From assembly GCF_038004425.1 (NCBI RefSeq), contig NZ_JBBORC010000002.1, positions 1 through 40,906 on the forward strand: 40,906 nt of DNA, read 5' to 3'. Both the position numbers and the translations under genes were made by a program. Origin of the DNA: Solibacillus sp. FSL W7-1464. GTDB lineage: Bacteria; Bacillota; Bacilli; Bacillales_A; Planococcaceae. Positions 33,166 through 40,906 of this stretch are shown here, piece by piece; positions within the stretch are counted from its first letter, which is position 1, and each line of letters starts with the position of its first letter. A model generated the notes under the pieces. It ran no database searches. It saw only the letters and a program-made list of their open reading frames with translations, and was not told the origin of the DNA.

Positions 33166-35222
33166 TATATTGGTTTATAAATTTTAAGAGGTAAGTGTGA
33201 GTTGTCCATTGTTTCAAATAAAAATTCTGCAAATTTATATGCAGCCATATTGGCTGTGAAGATGTGCATTACTGAAACTGTTTTTTTAATTTCTAAAGCA
33301 AAAATTAGCTGCGAATTTGAATGCTGGAATAAAGTCGGAGATGAAGAATATTCTACGTTGAAATCGTTAGTAAATAGATAAGCTACAGCACTAAATACTT
33401 GGAAATCATCAATAGTCATTTGGCCGTGAATATTTTTCCATCCATTTGCATCTCTAATTGCGGTATAATCACGGTTCATCAAGTTTTTTAAATAATTTAT
33501 CATACCAATTCCGACATTAGCTTCTTGAGATTTCATTAAATCATTTTTAATACCTTTAGATTCTATTAATAATAAGGTGTCTATAGAATTGTATAGTAAT
33601 TGATAAATGTGATCAGGTCGCTTTGTGCCTTCTTCTGATACCCTATTCATGGATGTCCATCGATATTCTAAGTTATTCTTTAAAAGAGATACTCCACTCC
33701 AGTCTCCGCCTGGAGGGTTGCATACACTTTCAAAATGATTACCGATATATGCAAAAAGTATATGTAGCGACGTATCAACATCATGTTCTCCTACAATCTT
33801 AGGGAAGTAAGATATTGGAGTTGTATTTTTTTTCTTCTTTTTAGAAGTGAACCAATGTTCCTTTAAGTAAGTATTATACTTAAAGTGTTCATTATCTCGG
33901 GTAGATGATTCAACTAAAATTGCATCAGAAAAAGCAAAAATGGATTGCCATAAGCCGTTAGTTTTATTTAAGTGCTCCGGCTTTGAATCTAATTGTTGCC
34001 ACTGAATAGGTAAAGCAGGGCCAAATATTAAAGTTAAAATATCCGTATTAGCTAACATCTTTGCGAAGGGTGGTAAACCTCGATCGGGTCGGGAATCATC
34101 TCCTCTAGGTTTAAATCCATTTATAGTACAAATCACCAAATCTTCTTCTTTGTAAATCCAACTGATAAAGTCTTTACTAATTTTATTCGGATATAGTTCT
34201 TGGCAAATAAAATCAGCAACTTCTTGTCTATTTTCAGCAGGAACAAAAGTTAGAGGAAGAGAATCTTTAGAAGCTATGCCATACGAGTAATCACTTAAAA
34301 ATTCGATTAATCTAAATATAGGAGTACGATGCTTTAAGGAAAAATTCTCAAAAGTTTTAGCAGCCATTTTCTTTTTCCAAGGTATTTTACGTTCTTTTAT
34401 TACTTGAGCAAGTCCACTATATGGATTTTCATGTTGAAAAACGTATGTATAATCATTAGATGTGAAATTTTTACCGTTTTCATCGTGACTTCTTAACTTT
34501 AAAAACAGTATATTTTTTTTATAAATATTTTGTAATTCTTTATCGTAATTTTGTTCTGTTATTAATTTATAGAGGTATAAACTAAAATCTTCAATACCAT
34601 AGCAGTCTGAATAATAATTTTGGATAGTTGAATCTGCTTCAGGTGCATTATCATATACAATTAGGGAAGGTGCAGCCATATTTATTGTATTTAACGTAAA
34701 TGACAAGGATAATGCTGGGTTAGGTAACCGCGTAGAGAATTTATCTAGGGATCTCTCTTTACCTTTTTTGAACTCTTTTCCGCCTAAATGAACTATATAA
34801 AAATATGGGATTCCTGCGGCTGACAATGAATATGCTCTACCACTTCTTTGCCATGTGTTATTTCCAGCAGGGAGTGCTGCACTGAATTCCATAGAAGTTA
34901 AAATTTCCTCATCATCTTTACCATAAACTCTTGTAATTATTGCATCTGCGCCTTCTTTTAATGGACCGCCATTATTTAAAACAAACTCAGTGTAAATATC
35001 TTTATCCCATCTAGCAGCACTAGTTCCAGGAATGAAGGTGAAAATATATTGAGATGTATCAGTTAAGATACAGAATCGTGGCGCAGAAATATTTTCAATA
35101 TTATACTGTTTAGTTAAAGTTATATTTGCCAAATAAAATCCTTTTAAAATATATTCAAAAGCACGAGAACATTCTACAATATTGTCTCCATAAATATTGA
35201 AATATAAAGTATTAATGGTCAT
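33165..35222 (-). CDS. Probable type II restriction endonuclease
   Basis: 685 residues. Two nuclease-like segments are visible. An N-terminal one holds EFSAALPAGNNTWQRSGRA near residue 112. A C-terminal PD-(D/E)xK-like one has RPDHIYQLL near 535 followed by LLIESKG near 552. Its place opposite a fused double methyltransferase, sharing a terminator, makes it the cutting partner. Two active sites in one chain would suit an enzyme cutting both strands of an asymmetric site. I cannot name the specificity. GGAG precedes the ATG inside a hairpin (35232-35270), which may delay expression until methylation is in place. Confidence 0.7.
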   Translation of the reverse strand: MTINTLYFNIYGDNIVECSRAFEYILKGFYLANITLTKQYNIENISAPRFCILTDTSQYIFTFIPGTSAARWDKDIYTEFVLNNGGPLKEGADAIITRVYGKDDEEILTSMEFSAALPAGNNTWQRSGRAYSLSAAGIPYFYIVHLGGKEFKKGKERSLDKFSTRLPNPALSLSFTLNTINMAAPSLIVYDNAPEADSTIQNYYSDCYGIEDFSLYLYKLITEQNYDKELQNIYKKNILFLKLRSHDENGKNFTSNDYTYVFQHENPYSGLAQVIKERKIPWKKKMAAKTFENFSLKHRTPIFRLIEFLSDYSYGIASKDSLPLTFVPAENRQEVADFICQELYPNKISKDFISWIYKEEDLVICTINGFKPRGDDSRPDRGLPPFAKMLANTDILTLIFGPALPIQWQQLDSKPEHLNKTNGLWQSIFAFSDAILVESSTRDNEHFKYNTYLKEHWFTSKKKKKNTTPISYFPKIVGEHDVDTSLHILFAYIGNHFESVCNPPGGDWSGVSLLKNNLEYRWTSMNRVSEEGTKRPDHIYQLLYNSIDTLLLIESKGIKNDLMKSQEANVGIGMINYLKNLMNRDYTAIRDANGWKNIHGQMTIDDFQVFSAVAYLFTNDFNVEYSSSPTLFQHSNSQLIFALEIKKTVSVMHIFTANMAAYKFAEFLFETMDNSHLPLKIYKPI

Positions 35223-35231
35223 TTTATCACT

Positions 35232-35270
35232 CCGTTCCTATATATGTATATTTTACCATAAAAGGAACGG
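35232..35270 (-). promoter_or_regulatory. Inverted repeat covering the endonuclease ribosome site
   Basis: CCGTTCCT (35232-35239) and AGGAACGG (35263-35270) form an 8-bp inverted repeat. On the minus strand its second arm runs into the endonuclease ribosome site (GGAACGGAGTGATAAA before ATG). It may mask the site in mRNA or be an operator. Confidence 0.45.
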
Positions 35271-35307
35271 TTTTTTTGAATTTTGAAATTATTTTAAAAT
35301 ATAATAA

Positions 35308-35724
35308 TTATTTCTCTTCATGAAACGCTTCAACCATAAACTCAAACTGACGCTGCTGGCGATCCGTTAGCTCGTTCTTCACATAACTATCAATCAGCTT
35401 TTGCAAAATCACGTACGTTTTCCCTTCGTCCATAAATGAACCAAGTAAATTGATTTCACTGTGAATGACAGTAGGAACCTTTAAACTTTTTGTGCTGTTA
35501 GATTTCCCAACGCCAAGCTTTTTACGTGGCTGAGCTGGCTCAATTTTTGTTACTTCTTTTTCAACAACCACAGGAGTAGGTGTTTCAACGGCTGCTACTG
35601 GCTCGTCCTGTTTTACAGGGGCAGAGTAGCCGAAATCCATATCATTTTTCTTTACTGGAATTGAAGGCTGCATGATTGTCGGCTTTTTCTTTTTCTTAAT
35701 TAAACCGCCTTTTTCATTACTCAT
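35308..35724 (-). CDS. Small partner of ParA (putative ParB/centromere-binding protein)
   Basis: 138 residues. The first 80 are low-complexity, Lys/Pro/Val-rich and probably unstructured. The last 55 (STKSLKVPTVIHSEINLLGSFMDEGKTYVILQKLIDSYVKNELT) resemble a ribbon-helix-helix unit. ATG 35724 is chosen because GAGGAGG, inside the parA end, lies upstream; the longer frame to 35742 would mask it. It overlaps parA by 8 nt, the usual order for a type Ib partition pair. It is a third candidate for binding the dispersed palindromes, as omega does for repeats on pSM19035. Confidence 0.65.
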   Translation of the reverse strand: MSNEKGGLIKKKKKPTIMQPSIPVKKNDMDFGYSAPVKQDEPVAAVETPTPVVVEKEVTKIEPAQPRKKLGVGKSNSTKSLKVPTVIHSEINLLGSFMDEGKTYVILQKLIDSYVKNELTDRQQRQFEFMVEAFHEEK

Positions 35725-36523
35725 ACTTACCAGCCTCCTCAAACTGAGCTAATTTCTCCTCAAGCTCATCAATTACGTCTAGGAACACTTGGTGTGCTTT
35801 GCGGTCGTGCATATCGTTGTCTGTAATTCCTGTTACGTCCCAAGCTTTTAAGCGTTCTAAGTGTTTGATGACATTTTCCATCACGTTGTCCTCACCGAAC
35901 ATTTCTTTCGCACGTTCGATTGTCGACATATCTACGCGACCACCTGGACGAAGTAATACTGGTAAAACGCCAGCTACTTGAATATCTGCATCATAATTGT
36001 CGGCCATGAATTGCAAGTATTTTACGTACGTTTCAGCACCTTCAAGCGATAGCTCCTGAGCTTGCAGGATAATTAAAACGTAATCTGCAGCCATCATCGC
36101 ATTATCCGAGAAGTCGCTAATTGTTGGTGGTACGTCAATGAAGATGTAGTCGTACTCATCACGAACCGGATCGAGTAGCTTCTTTAAATACGAAACTTGG
36201 TCGATTTCTTCTTTTACATTGGCATATAAAAATTTCGGGAAGTTTTTGAACGATACTTGTGCCGGAATCATATGCAGGTTATCCGTCACTTCTACGATGC
36301 ACTCTTTTAATGAGCCGTTCTGGAACCCTTCAAAAATACTTGTGTTAATTTCTGTTACACCTGTTGAACGTGCAATTAATGTACTCGCATTTCCTTGCGG
36401 GTCCATATCGACTAAAAGTACCTTTTTCCCACGTGCCATTGCTAGCTCCCAGCTCGCCATAACCGACACTTTTGTCTTACCCACGCCACCTTTAAAGTTC
36501 CCTACTACGATTGTTATCGCCAT
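35717..36523 (-). CDS. parA: ParA-family partition ATPase
   Basis: 268 residues. The deviant Walker A KGGVGKTK is at about residues 10-17, VLLVDMDPQGNAS follows near 35-47 and Walker B IFIDVPP near 130. It lacks the N-terminal HTH of large ParA proteins, so it is of the short type Ib kind, with regulation left to its partner. It segregates plasmid copies over the nucleoid. GAGATGATGAA precedes the ATG and a strong promoter lies at 36576-36604. Confidence 0.93.
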   Translation of the reverse strand: MAITIVVGNFKGGVGKTKVSVMASWELAMARGKKVLLVDMDPQGNASTLIARSTGVTEINTSIFEGFQNGSLKECIVEVTDNLHMIPAQVSFKNFPKFLYANVKEEIDQVSYLKKLLDPVRDEYDYIFIDVPPTISDFSDNAMMAADYVLIILQAQELSLEGAETYVKYLQFMADNYDADIQVAGVLPVLLRPGGRVDMSTIERAKEMFGEDNVMENVIKHLERLKAWDVTGITDNDMHDRKAHQVFLDVIDELEEKLAQFEEAGKYE

Positions 36524-36575
36524 TTCATCATCTCCTCATAGATATATATTTTCGAACTTATCATTTAATAACTAA

Positions 36576-36604
36576 AGTATAACTTATAAAAAGATACTTT
36601 GCAA
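36576..36604 (-). promoter_or_regulatory. parA promoter
   Basis: On the minus strand TTGCAA (36604-36599), a spacer of 17 nt and TATACT (36581-36576). TTTGCAAAG occurs twice around the -35 (36599 on and 36613 on). Confidence 0.65.
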
Positions 36605-36640
36605 AAATCTTCTTTGCAAATTTCTACTTTTAAAATTAAC
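36605..36640. repeat. Degenerate dispersed-palindrome half-site upstream of parA
   Basis: TTTCTACTTTT at 36621-36631 is one exact half of the dispersed palindrome; the other half is replaced by TTTGCAAA. It sits just upstream of the parA -35 box and about 65 bp before the OLD nuclease gene on the other strand. Confidence 0.5.
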
Positions 36641-36697
36641 ATATTATGTATTTAAATAATCTGTATGCTAAAATATGGTTAAAAAAGGGGTGACATA

Positions 36698-38287
36698 ATG
36701 ATAAAATCTGTGAAATTACATAACTTTAAAAAGTTCAAAGACATTACAATAGATTTTCAAAAAAATAGAAACATTTTAATTGGAGAAAATGGGGTAGGAA
36801 AGTCTTCAATTTTATTAGCTATTTCAGCTGTCTTAAGTGGAAGTTTTTCTATGATAGAAAAAATAGGATTACAAAAATTATTTAATATAGAAGTAGTAGA
36901 AAAGTATATGAATGGAACCAAAAAGTATGAAGATCTCCCTTTTGTAGAAGTCGAAATTTTCCTAGATGATGATATTGGAAATTTTGATATTAACGGAAAA
37001 AATAATTCGTTAGGAAGGGAATTAAACGGTTTAAAAATGGTTATTCAGCCTAACGATGAATACTCAGATGTTATCAATGAATCTTTAAAACAAACAAATA
37101 TTTTTCCATTTGAGTATTACTCAGTTGATTTTCGAACTTTTGCTGACAAACAATATAATAGCTACCGAAAATACGCGAGTTATATAAATCATTCGTATTT
37201 AGATAGCTCAAAAGTAAATTCCACTTTTGCTATGAAAGACTATATTAATAAGGTATATGAAGGGAATACAGATAGAGCTACTCGTTTTAAAATTAATAAT
37301 AGCTATAGAGATAATGCACAAAAATTTTCAGATAAACTGTATTCGGATTTTTCATTACCTAAGATAAATGATTTAAAGATTAAATTAAATACATCTCAAG
37401 GAAACATGTTCCAAGAACATATAACAATTGAAAAAGCAGGTATTCAAATTGAAAATTTTGGACAAGGAGAAAAAATATTTATTAACACCGATTTTTTACT
37501 CTCCAATAATTCTAATAAAAACGACATAGTTCTAATTGAAGAACCAGAGAATCACTTAAGTCATGTGAATATGCATAAACTAATAGATAAAATTATTTCA
37601 ACGGGTATTCAAAAGCAAACATTTATTGCTACACATAGTAATATGATCACGTCTAGATTGGATTTACAAAACGCCATATTTATAAGTGAAGATAGTAAGG
37701 TAACTAAATTACATGATTTAAAAGCAGAAACCGCAAAGTTTTTTGAAAAAGCGCCAGACAATAATGTATTAAATTTTATTTTAGCGAAAAAGGTAATATT
37801 AGTGGAGGGTGATGCAGAATACATATTATTAAATGAATTTTTCAAGCATTTAGTTGGTGAAGAATCTTATAAAAAAGATATAACCATAATTTCTTGTGGT
37901 GGAAAAACATTTAAAAGATATTTGGAAATTGCTAATTTATTAAATAAAAAAGTAGCAGTTATTACAGATAATGATCATAATTATGATGGAAATATTGAGA
38001 AAAGTTACGTTGATTATCAAAATGATAGGATCAAAGTTTTTGCTGACGAAGATAATTTAAATCATACATTTGAAGTTTGCTTATACAATAACAACTTAGA
38101 ATATATTGAGACATATATAGCAAAGCCACAGATGTCTAATGGTGTTTTAAACTATATGTTAAACAATAAAGCAGAAGCAGCTTTTCGATTACTTTGTTTA
38201 TTAGTAGAAGAATCACAAGATTATTCAATAAACCATTTCAACATTCCAGAATATATTAAAGCGGCAATAGGGTGGATTAGTGAATGA
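36698..38287 (+). CDS. Class 2 OLD-family (GajA-like) ATPase-nuclease
   Basis: 529 residues. The ABC-type ATPase part has Walker A GENGVGKSS near 29, a signature-like FGQGEK near 252, Walker B IVLIEEPENHLS near 275 and the H-loop IATHSNM. The TOPRIM nuclease follows with LVEGDAEY near 368 and ITDNDHN near 421, the metal-binding acidic residues. OLD proteins paired with a UvrD-like helicase are class 2; the pair is the Gabija anti-phage system in its best-known form. ATGA overlap couples it to the helicase gene, now broken by IS21. The nuclease itself looks intact. GGGGTGA precedes the ATG. Confidence 0.85.
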   Translation: MIKSVKLHNFKKFKDITIDFQKNRNILIGENGVGKSSILLAISAVLSGSFSMIEKIGLQKLFNIEVVEKYMNGTKKYEDLPFVEVEIFLDDDIGNFDINGKNNSLGRELNGLKMVIQPNDEYSDVINESLKQTNIFPFEYYSVDFRTFADKQYNSYRKYASYINHSYLDSSKVNSTFAMKDYINKVYEGNTDRATRFKINNSYRDNAQKFSDKLYSDFSLPKINDLKIKLNTSQGNMFQEHITIEKAGIQIENFGQGEKIFINTDFLLSNNSNKNDIVLIEEPENHLSHVNMHKLIDKIISTGIQKQTFIATHSNMITSRLDLQNAIFISEDSKVTKLHDLKAETAKFFEKAPDNNVLNFILAKKVILVEGDAEYILLNEFFKHLVGEESYKKDITIISCGGKTFKRYLEIANLLNKKVAVITDNDHNYDGNIEKSYVDYQNDRIKVFADEDNLNHTFEVCLYNNNLEYIETYIAKPQMSNGVLNYMLNNKAEAAFRLLCLLVEESQDYSINHFNIPEYIKAAIGWISE

Positions 38288-38390
38288 TTAATAAAAAAGT
38301 AATTAATGCTGTAGCTGGTTCTGGAAAAACTACTTTAATAATAGATAAATTAGATTTGGAAAAGAAAACATTAATTTTAACGTATACTAC
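38284..38390 (+). pseudogene. 5' fragment of the UvrD-like helicase gene
   Basis: Starts with ATG overlapping the OLD nuclease stop by 4 nt and encodes 35 residues including Walker A NAVAGSGKTT and LTYTT, then runs into IS21. It ends ACTAC (38386-38390), identical to bases 1-5. The reading frame continues in phase at base 1 of the window. Confidence 0.9.
38386..38390. repeat. IS21 target-site duplication, left copy
   Basis: ACTAC directly precedes the IS end TGTAACC; the second copy is bases 1-5 of the window. Five bp is within the range known for IS21 elements. Confidence 0.8.
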
Positions 38391-38450
38391 TGTAACCGTC
38401 AAGTAGAATTAAACAGTTTTTCACAAGTAAGTTTCAACAGTTTTCACCAA

Positions 38451-39224
38451 TTAAGTTTCAACAGTTTGATGTTGGAATAAAGCCTTTCTATATTTCATTC
38501 GAATACTATCTGCCTCTTTGTCAAATGTGATAATCTCACTTCGATGAAGTAAGCGATCCAAAATAGCGGTTGTTAATGTTGGGTCTCCTAAAAACTTCCC
38601 CCATTCTCCTGGACCTTTGTTTGATGTCAATATAAATGCAGCTTTATCATATAAATCATAGATAAATTGAAAGAATAAGTTAGCTTCCTGAGCTTCGTAT
38701 GTCATGTACATCACGTCATCAATGATAATCAAATCAGATGTAATAATCCGCTTGTAACGAGTTTTCGACTTGTTGGTATATTCTTTTGTTTTTAAAACAT
38801 ACATGAGTTGGCTCATGGAGATAAAGGATACTTGGTATCCTTTCTCCACGGCGTGTATTCCTAAAGCGATCGACAAATGCGTTTTACCAGCTCCAGTTGG
38901 GCCCATCATAATTAATGTGAAATATTCTTCAACCCAATTCAATTCTTTTAGAACATTAAGTTGTTTTTCTCCTATTGCTGATTGTTCATTCAAGTTATAT
39001 TCTTCAAAAGTTAACTTCTCTGGAAACTCAGCCCACTTCATTAATCTCTCATTATTCTTTTTCTCTCTACAGTTCAATTCGTAACTCAAGATTTCGTGAA
39101 TCAATTCATGATAAGTCCAATTCTTTGATTCCGCTGCTCGCATTAGATTCGGCAACTCTTTTGCTGTCTCAGCCAGACGTAGGGTGCGACATTTGTCTTG
39201 TAATAATTCGAAAGGATGGGTCAT
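38451..39224 (-). CDS. istB: IS21 ATP-binding protein IstB
   Basis: 257 residues, the normal length. AAA+ motifs: Walker A MGPTGAGKTHLS near 107 and Walker B LIIIDDVMY near 170. IstB loads on target DNA and stimulates the IstA transposase. It starts 1 nt after the istA stop, with GGAGG upstream. Confidence 0.95.
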   Translation of the reverse strand: MTHPFELLQDKCRTLRLAETAKELPNLMRAAESKNWTYHELIHEILSYELNCREKKNNERLMKWAEFPEKLTFEEYNLNEQSAIGEKQLNVLKELNWVEEYFTLIMMGPTGAGKTHLSIALGIHAVEKGYQVSFISMSQLMYVLKTKEYTNKSKTRYKRIITSDLIIIDDVMYMTYEAQEANLFFQFIYDLYDKAAFILTSNKGPGEWGKFLGDPTLTTAILDRLLHRSEIITFDKEADSIRMKYRKALFQHQTVET

Positions 39225-39225
39225 A

Positions 39226-40755
39226 TTAATCTCTACCTCCAGCTAAGACTTTTAAATAAATATCTTCAGATCGTTCTGGCGCAATCAAATCCTTATATTT
39301 CTGATTCAGTTCAATAGCCGAAGGAGAGCCTTTTTGGCTCTGTATAGATAGAGAGTTGGCAATATCCCGAAAATCATTCGCACTTGTCATATTGAGTTTT
39401 TTCACCTCTTCTAATGCCTGATCACAATGATTAGGGTAAACCTTTATTGCTTGTTCAAGTACTTTTAATTGATCAGTTAAATGTCGAGGGTATCGCTCTT
39501 TTAATTGATGTATTAACCACTGAATATTTTCTTTATCTAAAAATACATCTTCGATTTGTTTGATTAATAATTCTCGTTTAGATGTTCCGTATTCTCGATG
39601 GGAAGGGTCAGAAATAACACGACCTCGTTCACTAGAAATTTTATGTTTTGCTAATATTGAGCCAGTTTGCTTTAATCGAATAATTAACCAACCATCATCT
39701 TCTTGAACATATGCAATATTAGGCGCATCTCCTCTGAATGTACCTTTTGGTACACTATATCGATTTCCGCCAAAACGAATGACATTGTCCTTTTGTATAC
39801 TTCTTGTTATACTAGAAGCGAGAATATTCTCGAAAATATAGGTACCAGAGACTTTCTTTAAGTGTTGCTTTTCGAGGGCGTGCACTTCAGAAGGTCTCTT
39901 TTTCGTATTATGATGTACCTTATAGTTTCCTGTTCGTTTGAGCCAGGCATGACAAGATTGATTCCAATCTGTGATGTTACCAAATACACGATGTTTACTG
40001 AAGTTATTTTTGATAAACTTAACGACTTGTTCGATTTTTCCTTTCGACTCCGGGTCGCTTTTTCTACAAAGATATATATTAAATTGCCGTGTTTGATGGT
40101 ATTTGGTAAATTCCGATGTCATAATTAAATCACCTGCATTTTCACTTACTGCTAATAACGCATCCTGATCATAAACAATTTCTTCAGAAATTCCCCCGAA
40201 ATAATGGAAAGCACTCTCATGCATTCGAATGACATCAGCTGTACGAAACGGACGATCTAACCACTCCGCATATTTATACCTTGAATGAGAAAGTATAAAA
40301 GCAATGAAGTACAAACGCTTATTATGACCATCTTTATCCTTTACCACTGTTTGACCAAAGTCTACCTGTATTTGTTTTCCCATTGGTAGTTCTGGAACAG
40401 TGGCATATGTACGTTGAGTCAAAACTTTCGGGATATGATAACGATCTCTTAATTCATTTAAGTAATTCCGAACGGTATTTTCAGCGACCTCTTTAAAGTT
40501 GAATTTCTCCTCCAACCAATCATAAACCTGTGCTCCTGATAAATCAGGATGTTCACGTAACCATTCAAGTATTTCATCATGAAACTGATCCAATTTTTTC
40601 TCCCTAGTCCGTAAGGAACTTATGAACTCTTCAAATTCCTCAGTCGTCATATTCAAATAATCTATGACTGTATTTCTTGATATATTTAACTTTTTTGCAA
40701 TTGCACTTTTTGAGAATCCCTCTTTATATAATCGGTGGATCTCTATATAATTCAT
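39226..40755 (-). CDS. istA: IS21 transposase IstA
   Basis: 509 residues from ATG 40755 (MNYIEIHRLYKEGFS, the usual family start; GTG 40767 is possible). An N-terminal helix-turn-helix (SKSAIAKKLNISRNTVIDYL) is followed by the DDE core: IQVDFGQ, IVYDQDALL and DPESKGKIE. Frame and motifs are intact, so the element looks active. Confidence 0.95.
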   Translation of the reverse strand: MNYIEIHRLYKEGFSKSAIAKKLNISRNTVIDYLNMTTEEFEEFISSLRTREKKLDQFHDEILEWLREHPDLSGAQVYDWLEEKFNFKEVAENTVRNYLNELRDRYHIPKVLTQRTYATVPELPMGKQIQVDFGQTVVKDKDGHNKRLYFIAFILSHSRYKYAEWLDRPFRTADVIRMHESAFHYFGGISEEIVYDQDALLAVSENAGDLIMTSEFTKYHQTRQFNIYLCRKSDPESKGKIEQVVKFIKNNFSKHRVFGNITDWNQSCHAWLKRTGNYKVHHNTKKRPSEVHALEKQHLKKVSGTYIFENILASSITRSIQKDNVIRFGGNRYSVPKGTFRGDAPNIAYVQEDDGWLIIRLKQTGSILAKHKISSERGRVISDPSHREYGTSKRELLIKQIEDVFLDKENIQWLIHQLKERYPRHLTDQLKVLEQAIKVYPNHCDQALEEVKKLNMTSANDFRDIANSLSIQSQKGSPSAIELNQKYKDLIAPERSEDIYLKVLAGGRD

Positions 40756-40906
40756 AAACCTGTTCACTCCTAATTCCTCACCTTCAATAAACTTAATATA
40801 AGTATATTGAAAGAATGATAGTTTTTGGATAACTGTTTAATCTTATTTGGGGAATTCTGTTGATTTCTATTTGTGGAAAACTGTTAACTCTAGTTTAGCG
40901 TTTACA

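Larger units (their letters stand above)
38391..40906 (-). mobile_element. IS21-family insertion sequence, complete
   Basis: 2516 bp carrying istA and istB on the minus strand. The ends are inverted repeats: the left begins TGTAACCGTCAAGTAG and the right, read inward, TGTAAACGCTAAACTAG. Both continue with ACAGTTTT(T/C)CACAA. Additional ACAGTTTT-type subterminal repeats follow on the left, as in other IS21 elements. The right end is the last base of the window. Confidence 0.93.

Noticed and set aside
37209-37229. CAAAAGTAAATTCCACTTTTG inside the OLD nuclease gene as another dispersed palindrome
   Set aside because: It is 3 bp short in the centre and lies within an intact reading frame; kept out of the operator list.
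40885-40890. GTTAAC box near the IS21 right end
   Set aside because: Single box without the paired arrangement; part of the IS terminal repeat.

Overview
The window reads as one complete circular conjugative plasmid of 40,906 bp from a low-GC Gram-positive host of the order Bacillales. A Planococcaceae or Bacillaceae host is my guess from codon style, the tet(L) gene and the staphylococcal Trs-like transfer genes; no chromosomal marker is present. Circularity is inferred from the ends. An IS21-family element occupies 38391-40906, exactly to the last base. The 5 bp before it (ACTAC, 38386-38390) are repeated as bases 1-5. The helicase frame broken at 38390 resumes in phase at base 1.

Layout. 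(1) 901-3213: replication region with a primase-like Rep, a cluster of short inverted/direct repeats and a likely antisense RNA. (2) 3371-6406: small regulator, two relaxosome-type proteins on the minus strand, a MobQ-type oriT with nic core at 4219-4230, and a MobA/MobL relaxase. (3) 6608-11518: accessory segment cut into three modules by four 28-bp sites of identical design (two inverted 11-bp arms around a variable 6-bp centre). The modules carry an ArsR-like regulator plus small membrane protein, tet(L) with its leader peptide plus a small membrane protein, and an Rgg-like regulator plus YidC-like insertase. (4) 11773-23787: transfer operon resembling trs of pSK41 (pilin-like, VirB3-, VirB4-, EssB/YukC-, VirB1-, VirB8-, VirD4- and VirB6-like genes), ending with an ArdC-like antirestriction protein. 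(5) 23859-30884: HEPN protein, a highly structured 0.5 kb non-coding stretch, a RadC-like protein, small regulators, an AbrB-like protein, a coiled-coil plasmid protein, a membrane protein and a tyrosine recombinase. (6) 30983-35222: type II restriction-modification system with a double methyltransferase. (7) 35308-36523: ParA and a small partner. (8) 36698-38390 joined to 1-900: class 2 OLD nuclease plus compact UvrD-like helicase (Gabija-like), the helicase split by IS21.

Two plasmid-wide regulatory motifs tie the modules together. A 24-bp palindrome (CAAAAGTAGAAA plus its reverse complement, with CTAC/CCAC variants) recurs upstream of rep, before the small HTH gene, inside the transfer operon, at 22 and 26.8 kb, and as a half-site at the parA promoter. 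A second module of three GTTAAC boxes with matching spacing lies before the coiled-coil gene at 28.9 kb and before the EssB-like transfer gene at 15.9 kb.

The most novel-looking item is the site-punctuated accessory segment. It resembles the pdif modules of Acinetobacter plasmids in architecture, but its arm sequence is unrelated to any dif sequence I can recall, and the plasmid encodes a tyrosine recombinase. All function calls rest on motifs and family recall from the sequence alone; no database search was possible.
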